From: Forficula auricularia
Taxonomy: Eukaryota > Arthropoda > Insecta > Dermaptera > Forficulidae
Direction of reading: 5' to 3'
Assembly (NCBI GenBank): GCA_024734495.1
Contig: JALMQS010000153.1
Span: 37,817,951-37,881,950 of the forward strand
DNA length: 64,000 nt
Both the position numbers and the translations under genes were made by a program. Position 1 is the first letter of the stretch; each line of letters begins with the position of its first letter. Under the pieces are notes generated by a model. It was not told the DNA's origin, ran no database searches, and saw nothing but the letters and a program-made list of their open reading frames with translations. Below, piece after piece: positions 11,511 through 21,594 of the stretch.

Positions 11511-12200
11511 TTTCATTTAGTGCGTGCGGGTGGATGTATGTATGTATATTATCGTTTTTTTGGCCCACGATTTTTTCCACACCGTTGCACCGATTGAAAT
11601 GAAATTGAAAACCTACTATTAGTTTAACAAACTGAAGCGCTGATTAGTTTTTGGTACATATCGGCCCACAAACGTTAATACTTTATTTCTGTACTTTTTT
11701 AGTTTTTTCTAAATATCTTGAAAATGACTTAACCAATTTTGATGAAATTTAATATCCTAATTAAGTACCTTGGGGGGGGGTCGGGTAGGCTAGGCGGTAG
11801 CATGTCAGCCAGCTAACCAAGAGGACCCGAGTTCGAATCCGGCTCGAGGCATCCGGCTAAAATCTGACCCCCGAGGTAGAGACAAATTTAAAAATAAATA
11901 GTATCGTAAATGGCTTATGGCTACCATGGCCGAAAAGCCAAAAAAAAAAAAAAAAAAAGTACCTTGGGGTCCACAAAAAAGGTTAAATAAAGTTTTTAGT
12001 AAAATTATATTTTAAAGTACTTTACTCTAGAGTAAGATAGTACTATTTTAAATTCTTTAAAATTTATTCATTTGATCGTTTTAAGATAGCTCATTTAACC
12101 TAACTAAGTAAGCGTGGATAGGCTTCTCTCTGTGAAATGCTAGAAATTTTATAAGTAACCATAGCAACTGCGTTGTTTTCTTATCCATCACCTGTGCTGA
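11511..12200 (+). repeat. Family B repeat
   Basis: Begins AGTGCGTGCGGGTGGATGTA, then a GTAT run, then GGCCCACGATTTTTTCCACA. The same block recurs inverted at 45,770-46,100 and 47,810-48,350 and direct at 63,510-64,000. A SINE interrupts it. Confidence 0.85.
11776..11956 (+). mobile_element. tRNA-derived SINE
   Basis: An A-box-like stretch (GGCGGTAGCATGTCAGCC) and a clear B box (GAGTTCGAATCC) are 30-40 bp apart. A ~100-bp body and an A-run follow. It is flanked by a 13-bp target-site duplication AAGTACCTTGGGG (11763-11775 and 11957-11969), as expected for LINE-mediated insertion into family B. Confidence 0.9.
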
Positions 12201-12905
12201 AGAAATAGAGGAATCGACTTAAAATCAAAAATAGGAATTACAATTCTACTTTGGATTTTGACATTTCGGTTATTATTGGTAACCATTGCTGAAGACATGG
12301 AGGAATCGGCTTAAAATAAAAAAATAACGATCGATTCTTATCTACTACTAGAGGAATAACCTTATTGCATTCCATTTTTCTCAAGTTTGAGTTGTTTGCC
12401 ATAAAAGAATTTAGTCTTTTTGATTTTAAGTCGATTCTTCCACGTTTTCAGTAGAGGTTGCCATTAATAGTCAAAACATCAAAAATGGAATGCAATAAGG
12501 TTATTCCTCTAGTAGTAGATAGGAATCGATCGCTATTTTTGATTTTAAGTCGATTCTTCCATGTCTTCAGCAATGGTTACTAATAATAATCGAAACGCCA
12601 AAAATCTAATGTAGAATTGTTATTCCTCAAGTAGTAGATAAGAATCGATGGCTATTTTTGATTTTAAGTCGATTCTTCCATGTCTTCAGTAATGGTTACT
12701 AATAATAACCGTAACGTCAAAAACCCAATGTAGAATGGTTATTCCTCGACTATTAAACGAGAATCGATCATTATTTTTGAATTAAAGTTAACATGAACTG
12801 CAAATCGCAAGTGATATCTGATTAATAATAAAGGAATAAACATATTAATATTTCAAATGAATTTGGATAAAGTTTATCAACGATCCGTTGCAGTTTATTT
12901 TTTAT
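12201..12905. repeat. Family A minisatellite in inverted arrangement
   Basis: Units read forward from about 12,200 and reverse from about 12,430, so the segment folds back. It ends with ACGATCCGTTGCAGTTTATT at about 12,900. Confidence 0.8.
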
Positions 12906-12980
12906 GAAACACATTTCGAGAGGTAACTCCAGGGTCTTCCCTAGCAATGGGTCATCCTATTTTTATGAAACTGACCCTAA

Positions 12981-13197
12981 GGGCCAGTTGTATGTCAGTT
13001 AGTTAGTAAAATCTTTGTAAAAGTTGACAAAGGGTAAAACCTTAGAATTCACCTTGTGCCCGTCCGGATGCCCAATCAGATGACACGCACTTTCATCTGA
13101 TTATCGACCATCCCGCCGGGCACAAGGTGAATTCTAAGGTTTTACCCTTTGTCAACTTTTACAAAGACTTACTAACTAACTGACATACAACTGGCCC
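12981..13197. mobile_element. Harbinger-like palindromic MITE (GGGCCAGTTGTATGTC ends)
   Basis: Nearly perfect inverted arms of about 100 bp: GGGCCAGTTGTATGTCAG and its complement, with an internal GGGTAAAACCTTAGAATTCA. It is flanked by TAA on both sides (12978-12980 and 13198-13200), the 3-bp target of PIF/Harbinger. Related copies lie at 53,551-53,738, and a half copy at about 56,957-57,056. Confidence 0.88.
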
Positions 13198-13200
13198 TAA

Positions 13201-14034
13201 GTTGTTTAAGAAACGGTCTTGCACAGAGATAGTAGAGGCAATTTTAAGATAATTCATGCAAAAGTCAAAATCGCATTTTTTTTTATTTAGATCAGTCTTG
13301 TGCAGTTATAAAAAATTATTAATTTTTTTTTTAAATATTTAAAATGTGGTTGGCCATCCACTGCTTAAACCCTTAAAGGATTAGTCTGGAAAATTTATTT
13401 GAATAGGTAAATAAAAGAAGTAAATGTTCAGATTTTTTTATTTCAATTAGATATTAGAGTAATAGAGTAGAGAAACAAATTTTAGAAAAAAAATTATTGT
13501 CTTTACATCGTACAATAGATTTGTTAAAGCTTTGTTGTTTGAAATTATTATTAATTTATTTATTGGAACAAAATTTTAATTTATACACACTTGAAATATT
13601 ATTGTGTATAAGATATAAAGACATACATAATTTACAAATGTGTAAATCCACTTACTTCTCACTGTTCTAGTAGGTATTTGGAATAATTTTTCTATTAGAC
13701 AAATTGATTTTTAAACTTAAAGTTTTAATTTTTCTTTTTTTAAAGCAATTTGAACCGCGAAAGTTAAATAATATGATCAATAATTTCTTATGTTAATTCT
13801 ACATTTAGAAAATTATTTTTTTGATTTTATTGAAAAGGAAATTTTACTATTATTTAAATTATATAACACAAAATTAATAAATGTATTAGACAGGAAGTGT
13901 CAAGGTAAATTATATACATACATAATGAAAATGTCAATATACATCAATCTTTCCACCTTTCTAGTTAGTTATGATAATAAATCCCTTATGACAGTTTATA
14001 TAAAATTAAATCAGTTACCATTCTGAAAATATTT
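13201..14034. other. Intergenic, AT-rich
   Basis: No gene seen. The 78-codon frame at 13790-14026 is of AT-rich chance type. Confidence 0.5.
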
Positions 14035-14042
14035 GTCTGTAA

Positions 14043-14174
14043 CAAGGGCGGATCCAGGAATTTTTTTATGGGGGGGGGGGGGCCAGAGACCCCCTGCAAC
14101 ACACATTTAGAACTTTATTTTTCAATTTTTTGCCAGGCACGGGCCTCTATGGGGGGGGCCTGGATCCGCCCTTG
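14043..14174. mobile_element. hAT-like MITE, 132 bp
   Basis: Same ends as the element at 2031-3636. Perfect 8-bp duplication GTCTGTAA at 14035-14042 and 14175-14182. Confidence 0.95.
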
Positions 14175-14504
14175 GTCTGTAATTTCGAATTGAATTTATT
14201 GACATTAATGATTTTTTCATATTAAGAATTTAAAATGGCAATATGTTAATATAAATTATTATATTTCTTGAATGAATCTACTATATATAACCTTATTATA
14301 TCTAAATGTATATATATATTAATAATATTGATGCAAAAAGGTGCAACCCTTCTAGTCCGAATTACCTTGCATCCTGAAAAGGAGGATATAAAATTTTTTT
14401 AGCAGTAATTTCTTGATAAAGCTTCAGAGGTAAGTCTGTCCATTTGGAATATTCCTTTAGAATGCTCCATTCATGGTGAAATCAGAGAATTTATTAAAAA
14501 ATCC

Positions 14505-14790
14505 TTCACCAAATCGGACAGTTTGAAAAATTTGAATTTTTGAATTACTTGATTTTTTGACATTTTTTGTACTTTATGAAAAAAGCTTCTAGGTGAATTT
14601 TCAAACGGTTTTTTGGGTTTCAAAAAAAAAAATTCCAAAGAAAAGCTACACAAAAAATAAAAATATTGAAAAAAAAAATGTTTTCTTGAACGGTTTGTCC
14701 AAAAAGTTTGAAAATTCACCTAGCCTCTTTCATTAAGTACAAAAAATCAAGCAAATCAAAAATTGAAATTTTTCACACTCAGATTTTGTG
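14505..14790. repeat. Foldback, ~90-bp arms
   Basis: TACTTGATTTTTTGACATT with GTGAATTTTCAAAC on the left reappears inverted at about 14,700-14,780. An internal A/T-rich loop is present. No target-site duplication found. Confidence 0.6.
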
Positions 14791-15059
14791 TCAATGACCC
14801 CCATATACAATATTTAACATCACTTAAATATATAAATTTCATTTTATCTAATTTCACTATTGATGGTACAACCCAAAAGAATCTCCCAGATGTAATATTA
14901 TTCCTATCTTTCTTGTGTATTATAGTTATATAAATAAATATGTATATATATATAATATATAACTATAATATATAGTTATAGTATATATGTATATACATAT
15001 ATATATATTATAGTTTTATTTACTATAATATATATAAAATACTAATTATAATTTATAAC
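14791..15059. other. AT-rich spacer with TATA microsatellite
   Basis: Short palindromic TATAGTTATA and ATATATGTATATA runs near 14,925-15,030. No gene. Confidence 0.5.
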
Positions 15060-15104
15060 AAATATAGAAAATCATGTATAGAAGTGTGATTTGACCGTCC
15101 TCCT

Positions 15105-15335
15105 TCCCCAACCAACCACCCTACGCGAAACACTGCTTATATAGCCAGGGTCCCCTCCATGCGGCCAACCGAAAACCAGCGGAATCGGCCGAGTCTCGGC
15201 GGAGAGGCGACTCGAGCGGGGGCTGAGTGCCTCTCCGCCGCCGCCCGCCTCTCCCACGCACGGGACTCAGGTGATTCTCCTGGCAGCCGGCCGGCGGAGT
15301 TAGAGGTGGGGAAGGACCTTTCAAAGGATCTCATT
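15105..15335 (-). promoter_or_regulatory. GC-rich island with TATA box (candidate core promoter)
   Basis: About 180 bp of GC-rich, CpG-rich sequence (15,155-15,325) stands out sharply from its AT-rich surroundings. On the minus strand it is followed by GGCTATATAAGCAGTG, a textbook TATA box at 15137-15143. Transcription would start near 15,110 and run toward lower coordinates. I find no clear exon downstream, so the transcript is unknown. It could also be a GC-rich piece of an undetected repeat. Confidence 0.4.
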
Positions 15336-15749
15336 AGGAATTTTGAAATGAAAGGGGGGGTTTCTTTTAGTAAATATTATTTATTTAATTTTTTTTATAC
15401 ATACTATTATACACATTAATTATTATTCAAACATGCATATATATAAGTAATTCAATTATTTATACATATCATATTCAAAAGTTAATAAATTTTCTTGAAG
15501 ATGAACAGTAAGCATATGAAATTGAATCAGCAAGTGATCTGTAAAAGAAAAACATAAAATTATTAGAAAATATTATAATTTAATTCAAACAAATTAATAT
15601 TTTATTCTAATTCTAGGTAATTCTGACGAATAAAATATATTAATTCAATCTTGTTTTTTTTTCAGATGGAAAACTCGTTTCGACCATTCCACTAATTAAC
15701 AAAAAAGAAAGATATTAATTTGCCGATGGTAATAGATTCAAATTTACTA

Positions 15750-16023
15750 GAAAATCATAGATCAAAGATGGTGTCATCTACTTAGAATCACTATATCGCG
15801 AAATTTTACAAATTAAGATAACAATCTTTGAGTAAAATATTTTACGCGTTTGCATATGTCAGAGAGGTTCGTATCCCGCAGGTGAGCCAGGTGGCCCGGA
15901 TTGCTGTTACTGGCACTCGGGTTCGATTCCCGAGGGGTGAAAAACAACCCCTCTGACATATAATTAAAAATATTCCACTCCATCGGAATTAATAGATGAC
16001 ACCATCTTTGATCTATGATTTTC
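15750..16023. mobile_element. TA-target MITE carrying a tRNA-like core
   Basis: Inverted ends of about 33 bp start GAAAATCATAGATCAAAGAT and are flanked by TA (15748-15749 and 16024-16025). The centre (about 15,856-15,957) is a tRNA-like sequence. It has an A-box-like GTGAGCCAGGTGGCCCGG and a B box in a perfect T-arm hairpin, CTCGGGTTCGATTCCCGAG. It is closed by TCAGAGAGG pairing with CCCCTCTGA. A second copy is split at 42.2/44.8 kb. Confidence 0.8.
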
Positions 16024-16486
16024 TAACAAAAAGAAAGCAGAAAAATTATACTTGCAATATTTTGTTTAAAATGTTTTCAAATAAATTATTTTCTATGTAC
16101 TGAAATTACTTAATTTTAATAAAAAACAAACTGAAACTTAATTTGAATATTTATTTTACAATATTAATTAAAAATAGTCACTTTTTTTAACTAATTTTAG
16201 ATTAAAAATACTTATTATATTAAGTTATTTTTCCTAAAAAACAAGAACAATTTTCTTTTTAATACTTAACGATACTAAGCGATGTGCAGCTGATTATAAT
16301 TCGAATTAATACTCATGATTTATAACATTTAAAAATCTTTCTTCAATATTTTTCAGTACAATAAGCAGTTAAATATTATAAATAAAAAAACATGACGAAA
16401 AATCTATAAAAAATTTTTTTTTTACATATTATGCTTGGGACATTTATTTGTAATTGGTATGTAATTAAAAAATATGAAATAAATGG

Positions 16487-16517
<31 letters not shown>
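16024..16517. other. Intergenic, AT-rich, ending in (AT)n
   Basis: No gene seen. An (AT)n microsatellite at about 16,490-16,516 is the insertion target of the next element. Confidence 0.5.
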
Positions 16518-16519
<2 letters not shown>

Positions 16520-17063
16520 GGGTGAGTTTTTTATCTTGAGACAGTCTTATAACTCAAAAACAGTGCATTATATGAAAAAAAGTTTCAAATAAATGTTTTT
16601 TATATCGAGGGGGAAACTAAACTACGCTATTGTTTGTCGACCTAGAACAAGCTTTCAAGGGTATTTAAAGGTCAACTTCTGTTTTTTAAAAGGAAACCTA
16701 TATATTTCTTTATGGATCCTTAATCTTCAAAAAAAACTGAACAACTTTCATAAGAACTATTTTTTTATTCGACATCAAATAAACAAAATACATGAATCAA
16801 TTATATCTCAAAAAAAATCCAAATAATAATTATTCTTAACAATTATTTAACTTAATTATCAAATAATAATGATTAAATAAATAATTATTAAATCGAAAAG
16901 TCACAACAATGAAAATAAGTGTTTATAATGATATTAAAACTTCGTTATACTCTGATTTAAGAGATTATTTTCTACTTAATAGATCTTTTTAAAATTCTTG
17001 TGCTTAAAAACGTTTATTTCTCGAGTCAATCCAGTCGATAGTTATATTGTATTACCATAAAAA

Positions 17064-17358
17064 ATGGAGCATTTTTTGTTGAAGACAGAATCGAAATGGT
17101 CTTAATTTATGGGGAATGTGGAAGAAGTGTTATGGGGCTGCCAGTGAAATGACAAATGGATGCCGAGCATTTTTCTGACAGGGATACACCCTCAAGAGCT
17201 TCATTTTATTGTGTTGTAAATCTGTTAAAAAAAACAGAAAGTGTAAAGGCTTCGAAGAAATTATAACAGGTCAAAATAACAAAATTGTAACTGGAATTCA
17301 TCCAGAAGACTTGGGATACACTCTAGAATATCACAGACCAATGTCGAAAAATTATTAA
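17064..17358 (+). pseudogene. Transposase N-terminal helix-turn-helix remnant
   Basis: With frameshifts and stops, it reads MEHFL, then DRIEMVLIYGECGRSVMG, then AEHFSDRDTPSRASFYCVVN, then GIHPEDLGYTLEYHRPM. This is the HTH type (DUF4817-like) found at the N-terminus of many arthropod mariner-like transposases. The copy at 54.2-54.5 kb confirms that both derive from one gene. The catalytic part is absent. The family is known for transposition, but the role here is lost. Confidence 0.7.
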
Positions 17359-17481
17359 AATATTATTAGTTGAATAAAAGATTTCACTGTCGATGGTAAC
17401 AGAATTGTTTTTATTTTAGGTTAAAAATAAAATAAAATGAGAGAGTCTTCTGTTTTTTAAATAAAATAATTTTTAATTATT

Positions 17482-17529
17482 TCTAGAGACTATAGTTTCG
17501 AAGGCATATGCCTTCATCATCAGTCTATC
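17482..17529 (-). ncRNA. Hammerhead ribozyme, type I minimal, complete core
   Basis: Minus strand: CTGATGA (17523-17517), a stem II hairpin GAAGGCATATGCCTTC, GAAA, a tiny stem III AC-TATA-GT, and the cleavage-site C at 17488. Stem I is TAGA before the core and TCTA after the cut. Every conserved core base is present, and the short stem III with a palindromic loop is the Penelope type. It lies between the Penelope ORF and its end. Self-cleavage is inferred, not tested. Confidence 0.85.
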
Positions 17530-17707
17530 ACAAATATTTCAAATTAGTTACAAATTAAGATTTATACATAGAAAATTTGAAAAATATATAATGTCTTTTT
17601 CTTCATGTTTCTTCTTGGGAGTTTAGAATATACCTGGATCAATATCTAGGTTACTCTCTTTGTTTAGGTATTTTCTAAAGAGTTTTACCTGAATGAATGG
17701 AATGTTT

Positions 17708-18320
17708 TTAAAAAGGGTCATTGATAATTTCTAGTTTTTCATTTAAAGATTCAATTGGGCTTTTTTCCAAGGATTTTAATATTTCAATGGATTCTTTTAA
17801 AGAAAGAATTAAGGGGTCATTGACTTCTTTGATCAATTTAATTTTGGATTGATCTGGAAAACTATGATTGTTAGCATTTAAATGCCCTGCAAATGCATAA
17901 TTTTCATATTTTAATTTGTAGGCTCTCTTGTGTTCATTGATCCTAATAGATAAATTTCTTTCCGTTTTTCCTATATAAGTTGCATTGCAATCTTGGCATG
18001 TCAATTTATATACACCGGATTTTTCATTTTCCGGAATTTTATCTTTAATTTGACTTAATTCACTTCCCAATGTATATGGTGATCTAAAGATTGTTGCGTA
18101 CCCTAAAGATTTTAATTTATGCTTTATTCTTTCGGACATCCTACCATAATATGGTAATATTAGTTTTGGCAGATCTTTAATTTGGGAATTTTGTGAATAG
18201 ATTAAATTTAAATTTGATTTTTGAATTTTACCTTTTAATATTTGATCTATTAAATTGCTTTCATAACCATTATAGTCTCTAGAAATAATTAAAATTATTT
18301 TATTTAAAAAACAGAAAGAT
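17708..18320 (-). pseudogene. Penelope ORF fragment: end of reverse transcriptase region plus GIY-YIG endonuclease
   Basis: From the high-coordinate side it reads FLNKIILIISRDYNGYESN, then NSQIKDLPKLILPYYGRMSE, then the endonuclease with GVYKLTCQDCNATYIGKTER and SIRINEHKRAYK. The endonuclease has the GIY-like GVY, YIG, the following Arg/His positions and the CxxC that marks Penelope GIY-YIG domains. It stops at FEIINDPF-type codons (IINDPF, 17708). The frame can be followed upstream of the first ATG (18139) to about 18,320, where a TGA ends it. The RT catalytic core is missing, so this is a 5'-truncated copy. Confidence 0.85.
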
Positions 18321-18537
18321 CTCTCTCATTTTATTTTATTTTTAACCTAAAATATTAAAATATTAATTATTATTAAATTATTTATTTAATAATTAAATAT
18401 TTGATCATTATTTTTTGATAATTAAGTTGAATAATTGTTAAAAATAATTATTATAATTTTTTTTGAGAACTAATTGATTTAAGGTCTCTACTCACTACAA
18501 CGTATCATACTATGACCGTACTAGGAACGTATCAGAC

Positions 18538-19079
18538 ATGAAAAGCAACACGAGACGTCCTGCTATGCCCACTGAAACGGATCGACGGCGTTCTGTGCCC
18601 GTATACATCCCGTATGATGCCCGTATATTGCCCGTATGTAATCTGTATCATCATACAGATCTAAATCCACCAAAATCGATAGGAAACCGTTTCATTCTCG
18701 CATGCGTATCGATGTTGTGTGGACGTCTTGGGAGCGCTATCAAGTTTTTAAATAATAAAATAGGTATGCCTACTAAAAAATTAACTGTTAGACAACTGGC
18801 AATAGTTGCCATAATATTGGATGAGGAAGAAGAAGAGAACCAAAAAAACACTCGACGCTACTGGATTCACGATTCTATAAAAGAACGAAAAACTGAAGGA
18901 GAATATTGGACGTTATTCAGGCACTTAGTTGATGATGAAGAAAAGTTCTTTCAGTATTTCCGAATGTCTACATTCCAATTTAATGTATTGCTGAAAAAAA
19001 TTGAAAATGACATTGTCAGAAGAAACACCAACTTTAGAGAATGTCTGTCATCTAAAGAAAGGCTTGCTGTGTGTTTACG
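18538..19079 (+). pseudogene. Harbinger transposase, N-terminal exon only
   Basis: About 181 codons. The C-terminal half is clear: RRYWIHDSIKERKTEGEYW, LFRHLVDDEEKFFQYFRMS and NTNFRECLSSKERLAVCLR. These are the conserved N-terminal phrases of Harbinger nucleases (R-YWVHP, E---L---L-----F--YFRM, I---ERLA--LR). It ends at a 5' splice site CG|GTAAGT at 19080. The DDE_Tnp_4 catalytic exon that should follow is absent, so no active nuclease is made. The first ~95 codons come from the terminal repeat and may be untranslated. The start Met is uncertain. Confidence 0.8.
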
Positions 19080-19253
19080 GTAAGTAAAACAACTTTTAAT
19101 ATATTTTAAATCAAACTTTTATTTTATTTTATATTTTAAATCAAATTACAAATATTCAGAATCAACTATCAAATTGTTACTCGTATGTACCTATTCAAAA
19201 ATATTTTCTGACTCTGCCCTCTACAACGTATTCCAAACGTTAGTAGACGTATC

Positions 19254-19400
19254 TCAAGTCTCAGGAGACGTAGGCATGGGTGTATCACTTTGTTGAACGC
19301 ATGAAGAAGTCGATGCTGGAGATGGAGTGTATGCATATTGAGGTGTAGTTGTTATAAAGCTAGGTGGTGCGAGCTGCTGTAATTCCGTAATTAGTACTAG
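19254..19400 (-). pseudogene. Remnant of Harbinger second ORF (Myb/MADF-type accessory protein)
   Basis: Minus strand reads APPSFITTTPQYAYTPSPAS and STSSCVQQSDTPMPTSPET. This is a Ser/Thr/Pro-rich linker of the kind found in Harbinger DNA-binding accessory proteins. The Myb/SANT domain itself is not present. The assignment rests on context and composition. Confidence 0.4.
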
Positions 19401-19660
19401 GAACGTGTCGGGTAAAAAAATATTCTTTGTATTGAAAAGTATGAGACTATGCCCACTAGACCGTTCCGTCATCGACCAGCACCGTCGCGTGCCATGCGCG
19501 GAGCGTATCGGCACCGGCAAAATATTCTCACCGACAATTTATTAACGTTCCGTGCATGGCACGCGACGGTGCTGGTCGGTGACGGAACGGTCTAGTGGGC
19601 ATAGTCTCATACTTTTCAATACAAAGAATATTTTTTTACCCGACACGTTCCTAGTACGGT
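19399..19660. repeat. ~100-bp-arm hairpin within the Harbinger element
   Basis: CTAGGAACGTGTCGGGTAAA and about 80 further bases (19399-19502) reappear inverted at about 19,551-19,660. The right terminal region is therefore duplicated in opposite orientation. This rearrangement probably removed the catalytic exon. Confidence 0.85.
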
Positions 19661-19984
19661 CATAGTATTATACGTTGTAGTGGGTAGAGACCTTTAATCA
19701 TTTGTTTATTTGATGTCGGATAAAAAATAGTTCTTATGAAAGTTGTTCAGTTTTTTTTTGAAGATTAAGGATCCGTAAAGAAATATATAGGATTCCATTT
19801 AAAAAACGGAAGTTGACCTTGAAATACCCTTGAAAGCTTGTTCTAGTTCGACAAACAATAGCGTAGTTTAGTTTCCCCCTCAATATAAATAAACTTTTAT
19901 TTGAAACTTTTTTTAATATAATGCATTGTTTTTGAGTTATAAGACTGTCTCAAGATAAAAAACTCACCCGGTATATACATATTA

Positions 19985-20807
19985 GGGTGGTCCTTATTTT
20001 GGGTATTTTCGAATTTTTAAGCTGGCAGAGGCTCATATGGTTGGAAATAAATAAATAAAAATATCCCCCAAGTTTCAAGCCCCTATCTCAATTTTAACCT
20101 GTGTCTCAGAGCGATGTAAGATTCCCATCTAAATAACATGGGGTTTTTGGCATTGAACGATCAATTTATTATTTGGGCCAAAGCAATGGTTTAAAAAATT
20201 TGAAACTCTGTAGATTTTATCCTTATAATAGTAGCTACCCTTCAGATTTACAGATTTTTAGCTATTCTAATTTTGGAGTCTATAACTTACAAACACTAAG
20301 GGCCGGTTGTATGTCGCAAAGTAAATTCTTTTTACCACTAACCCAGGGTAGATGGTAAATGGAGGGATCTGGGATGGCCAATCAGATGCCAAACCCTGAC
20401 AGTGCCTGCATCTGATTGGCCATCCCAGTGTCTCCATTTACCATCTACCCTGGGTTAGTGGTAAAAGAATTTACTTTGCGACATACAACCGGCCCTAAGA
20501 TATGGCAATAATTTATCTAGCTGTAACTCCAAAATTATGATAACTAAAAATCTGATAAAAGTCTGAAGGATAGCTACTATTATAATGAAAAATCTACAGA
20601 GATTCAAATTTTTTGATATATTACTTTAGTTCAATGCCAAAAACCCCATGTTATTTAGATGAGAAACTTGCATCGCTCTGAGGCAACGGTTAAAATTTAT
20701 TGAGATAGAGGACTTGGAACTTGGGAGATATTTTTTTTATTTATTTCAAACCATATGAGCCTCTGTCATGCGTCAAAATTCGAAAATACCTAAAATACGG
20801 ATCACCC
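19985..20807. mobile_element. TA-target foldback MITE (GGGTGGTCC ends)
   Basis: The long inverted arms contain CCTTATTTTGGGTATTTTCG, AACATGGGGTTTTTGGCATT and GTAGCTACCCTTCAG. They span almost the whole element and are flanked by TA (19983-19984 and 20808-20809). A Harbinger MITE sits exactly in its centre. Confidence 0.88.
20300..20495. mobile_element. Harbinger-like palindromic MITE (GGGCCGGTTGTATGTCGC ends)
   Basis: Almost perfect inverted repeat with TAA on both sides (20297-20299 and 20496-20498). Same family as 23058-23225 and the single end at 21,110-21,162. Confidence 0.9.
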
Positions 20808-20959
20808 TAATATATATATATATATGTATAATATATAATTTATTTTGTTTGTGACAATAGTTCCGGTTTGTCCTTCATTATTAGTCTTTTTAATTAGAAA
20901 TATTTTATCTGTTATTTTTAATGGGTTCAAATACCAGATTGGATTAGATAAATTCGTTT

Positions 20960-21162
20960 TGTCGTAATAGCAAGCAGAGGTCACATTTTTATTTACATCA
21001 AGCAAAAGACTACCTCATTGATTGCTCTTTATGAATTAACAACTCAGCTACTCTCGGCTAACAAAATCTTTTCATTTATAAGATCTTTTCAATTAAAAAT
21101 TCTTTTATGATATCGCTAGTTGTAAAAAGCATTTACTTTGCGACATACAACCGGCCCTTAGT
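20960..21162. repeat. Retrozyme-type body and a single Harbinger MITE end
   Basis: TTTACATCAAGCA, a gap and ACTCAGCTACTCTCGGC at about 20,990-21,060 match the body of the hammerhead-bearing repeat at 58.5-58.8 kb. No ribozyme core is visible here. A lone AGCATTTACTTTGCGACATA end of the Harbinger MITE follows to 21,162. Confidence 0.55.
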
Positions 21163-21594
21163 GGAGTGAGACTTACATTGGAAAAGATCCTTCCTGCAAA
21201 GTGCTAGCAGATAGATAACGTAGGATGGCGTGCACTCAGGACACAGGAGATGGAGATGTCCGGAGAAGACGAATTAATCTAAAAAGAACAAATAAAATAC
21301 ATAAATAAGAGGAGAGACTAAATGAATATTAGGAATAAGAAGGAAGGAAACTTGTAGGTGAGGAGTTTAGGATCAAGGGCCATTAGGTTCCTTGGGTTGG
21401 AGCCGAACGTGGATAAAAAAAAAAAAATACAGACAGTCGTGGGACTGTCGATAGAAGCTTTACTTCTCGTCGATATGCATTGTCCATTATTACAAATATA
21501 AAATAATAAAAATACAAAATATTGAATAAAAAAAAATCAATTATAATAATGAAATAAGAAGATGTCGGAAACAGAATTTTTTTCAAATAAATTT
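21163..21594. other. Retroelement 3' end-like sequence, no gene
   Basis: An A-run at 21,416-21,427 follows GGCCATTAGGTTCCTTGGGT, which looks like a truncated LINE 3' end, but no coding part is left. The rest is AT-rich. Confidence 0.35.

Larger units (their letters stand above)
17418..18349 (-). mobile_element. Penelope-like element fragment with inverted end repeats and hammerhead ribozyme
   Basis: The 3' end of a Penelope retroelement in minus orientation. About 75 bp at the left edge (17418-17490) is an inverted copy of the right edge (18272-18349). The block lies between TTTTATTTT and AAAATATT. Penelope elements commonly show such inverted terminal copies. The coding frame is described separately. 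A hammerhead ribozyme follows the frame. Confidence 0.85.
18482..19693 (+). mobile_element. PIF/Harbinger transposon, internally deleted
   Basis: Ends AGGTCTCTACTCACTACAAC and GTTGTAGTGGGTAGAGACCT are inverted. They are flanked by TTA (18479-18481 and 19694-19696), the Harbinger target. It contains the first transposase exon and a minus-strand end of the second (Myb-type) gene. A large hairpin lies at 19399-19660. It sits inside the mariner-like element copy 1. Confidence 0.9.
16518..19971. mobile_element. TA-target transposon with ~270-bp inverted arms, copy 1 (mariner-like)
   Basis: The left arm starts CCGGGTGAGTTTTTTATC and the right arm is its inverse, ending at 19971. TA flanks both ends. 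Arms of about 270 bp can be followed to AAACAAAATACATG. Inside lie a broken helix-turn-helix gene (17064-17358), a Penelope fragment (17418-18349) and a Harbinger element (18482-19693). The same arms occur at 25482, 32175/34349, 50571 and 53850/55481. TA targets and the HTH suggest the Tc1/mariner superfamily. No DDE domain is left in any copy here. Confidence 0.85.

Noticed and set aside
15160..15330. rRNA fragment in the GC-rich patch
   Set aside because: I could not match it to any conserved 18S or 28S stretch. Composition alone is not evidence.
15868..15945. True tRNA gene
   Set aside because: The T arm is perfect, but there is no proper anticodon arm, and the core lies inside a repeated MITE.
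20862..21005. Penelope-like protein remnant on the minus strand
   Set aside because: The phrase is suggestive only by composition. No GIY-YIG or RT motif can be seen.
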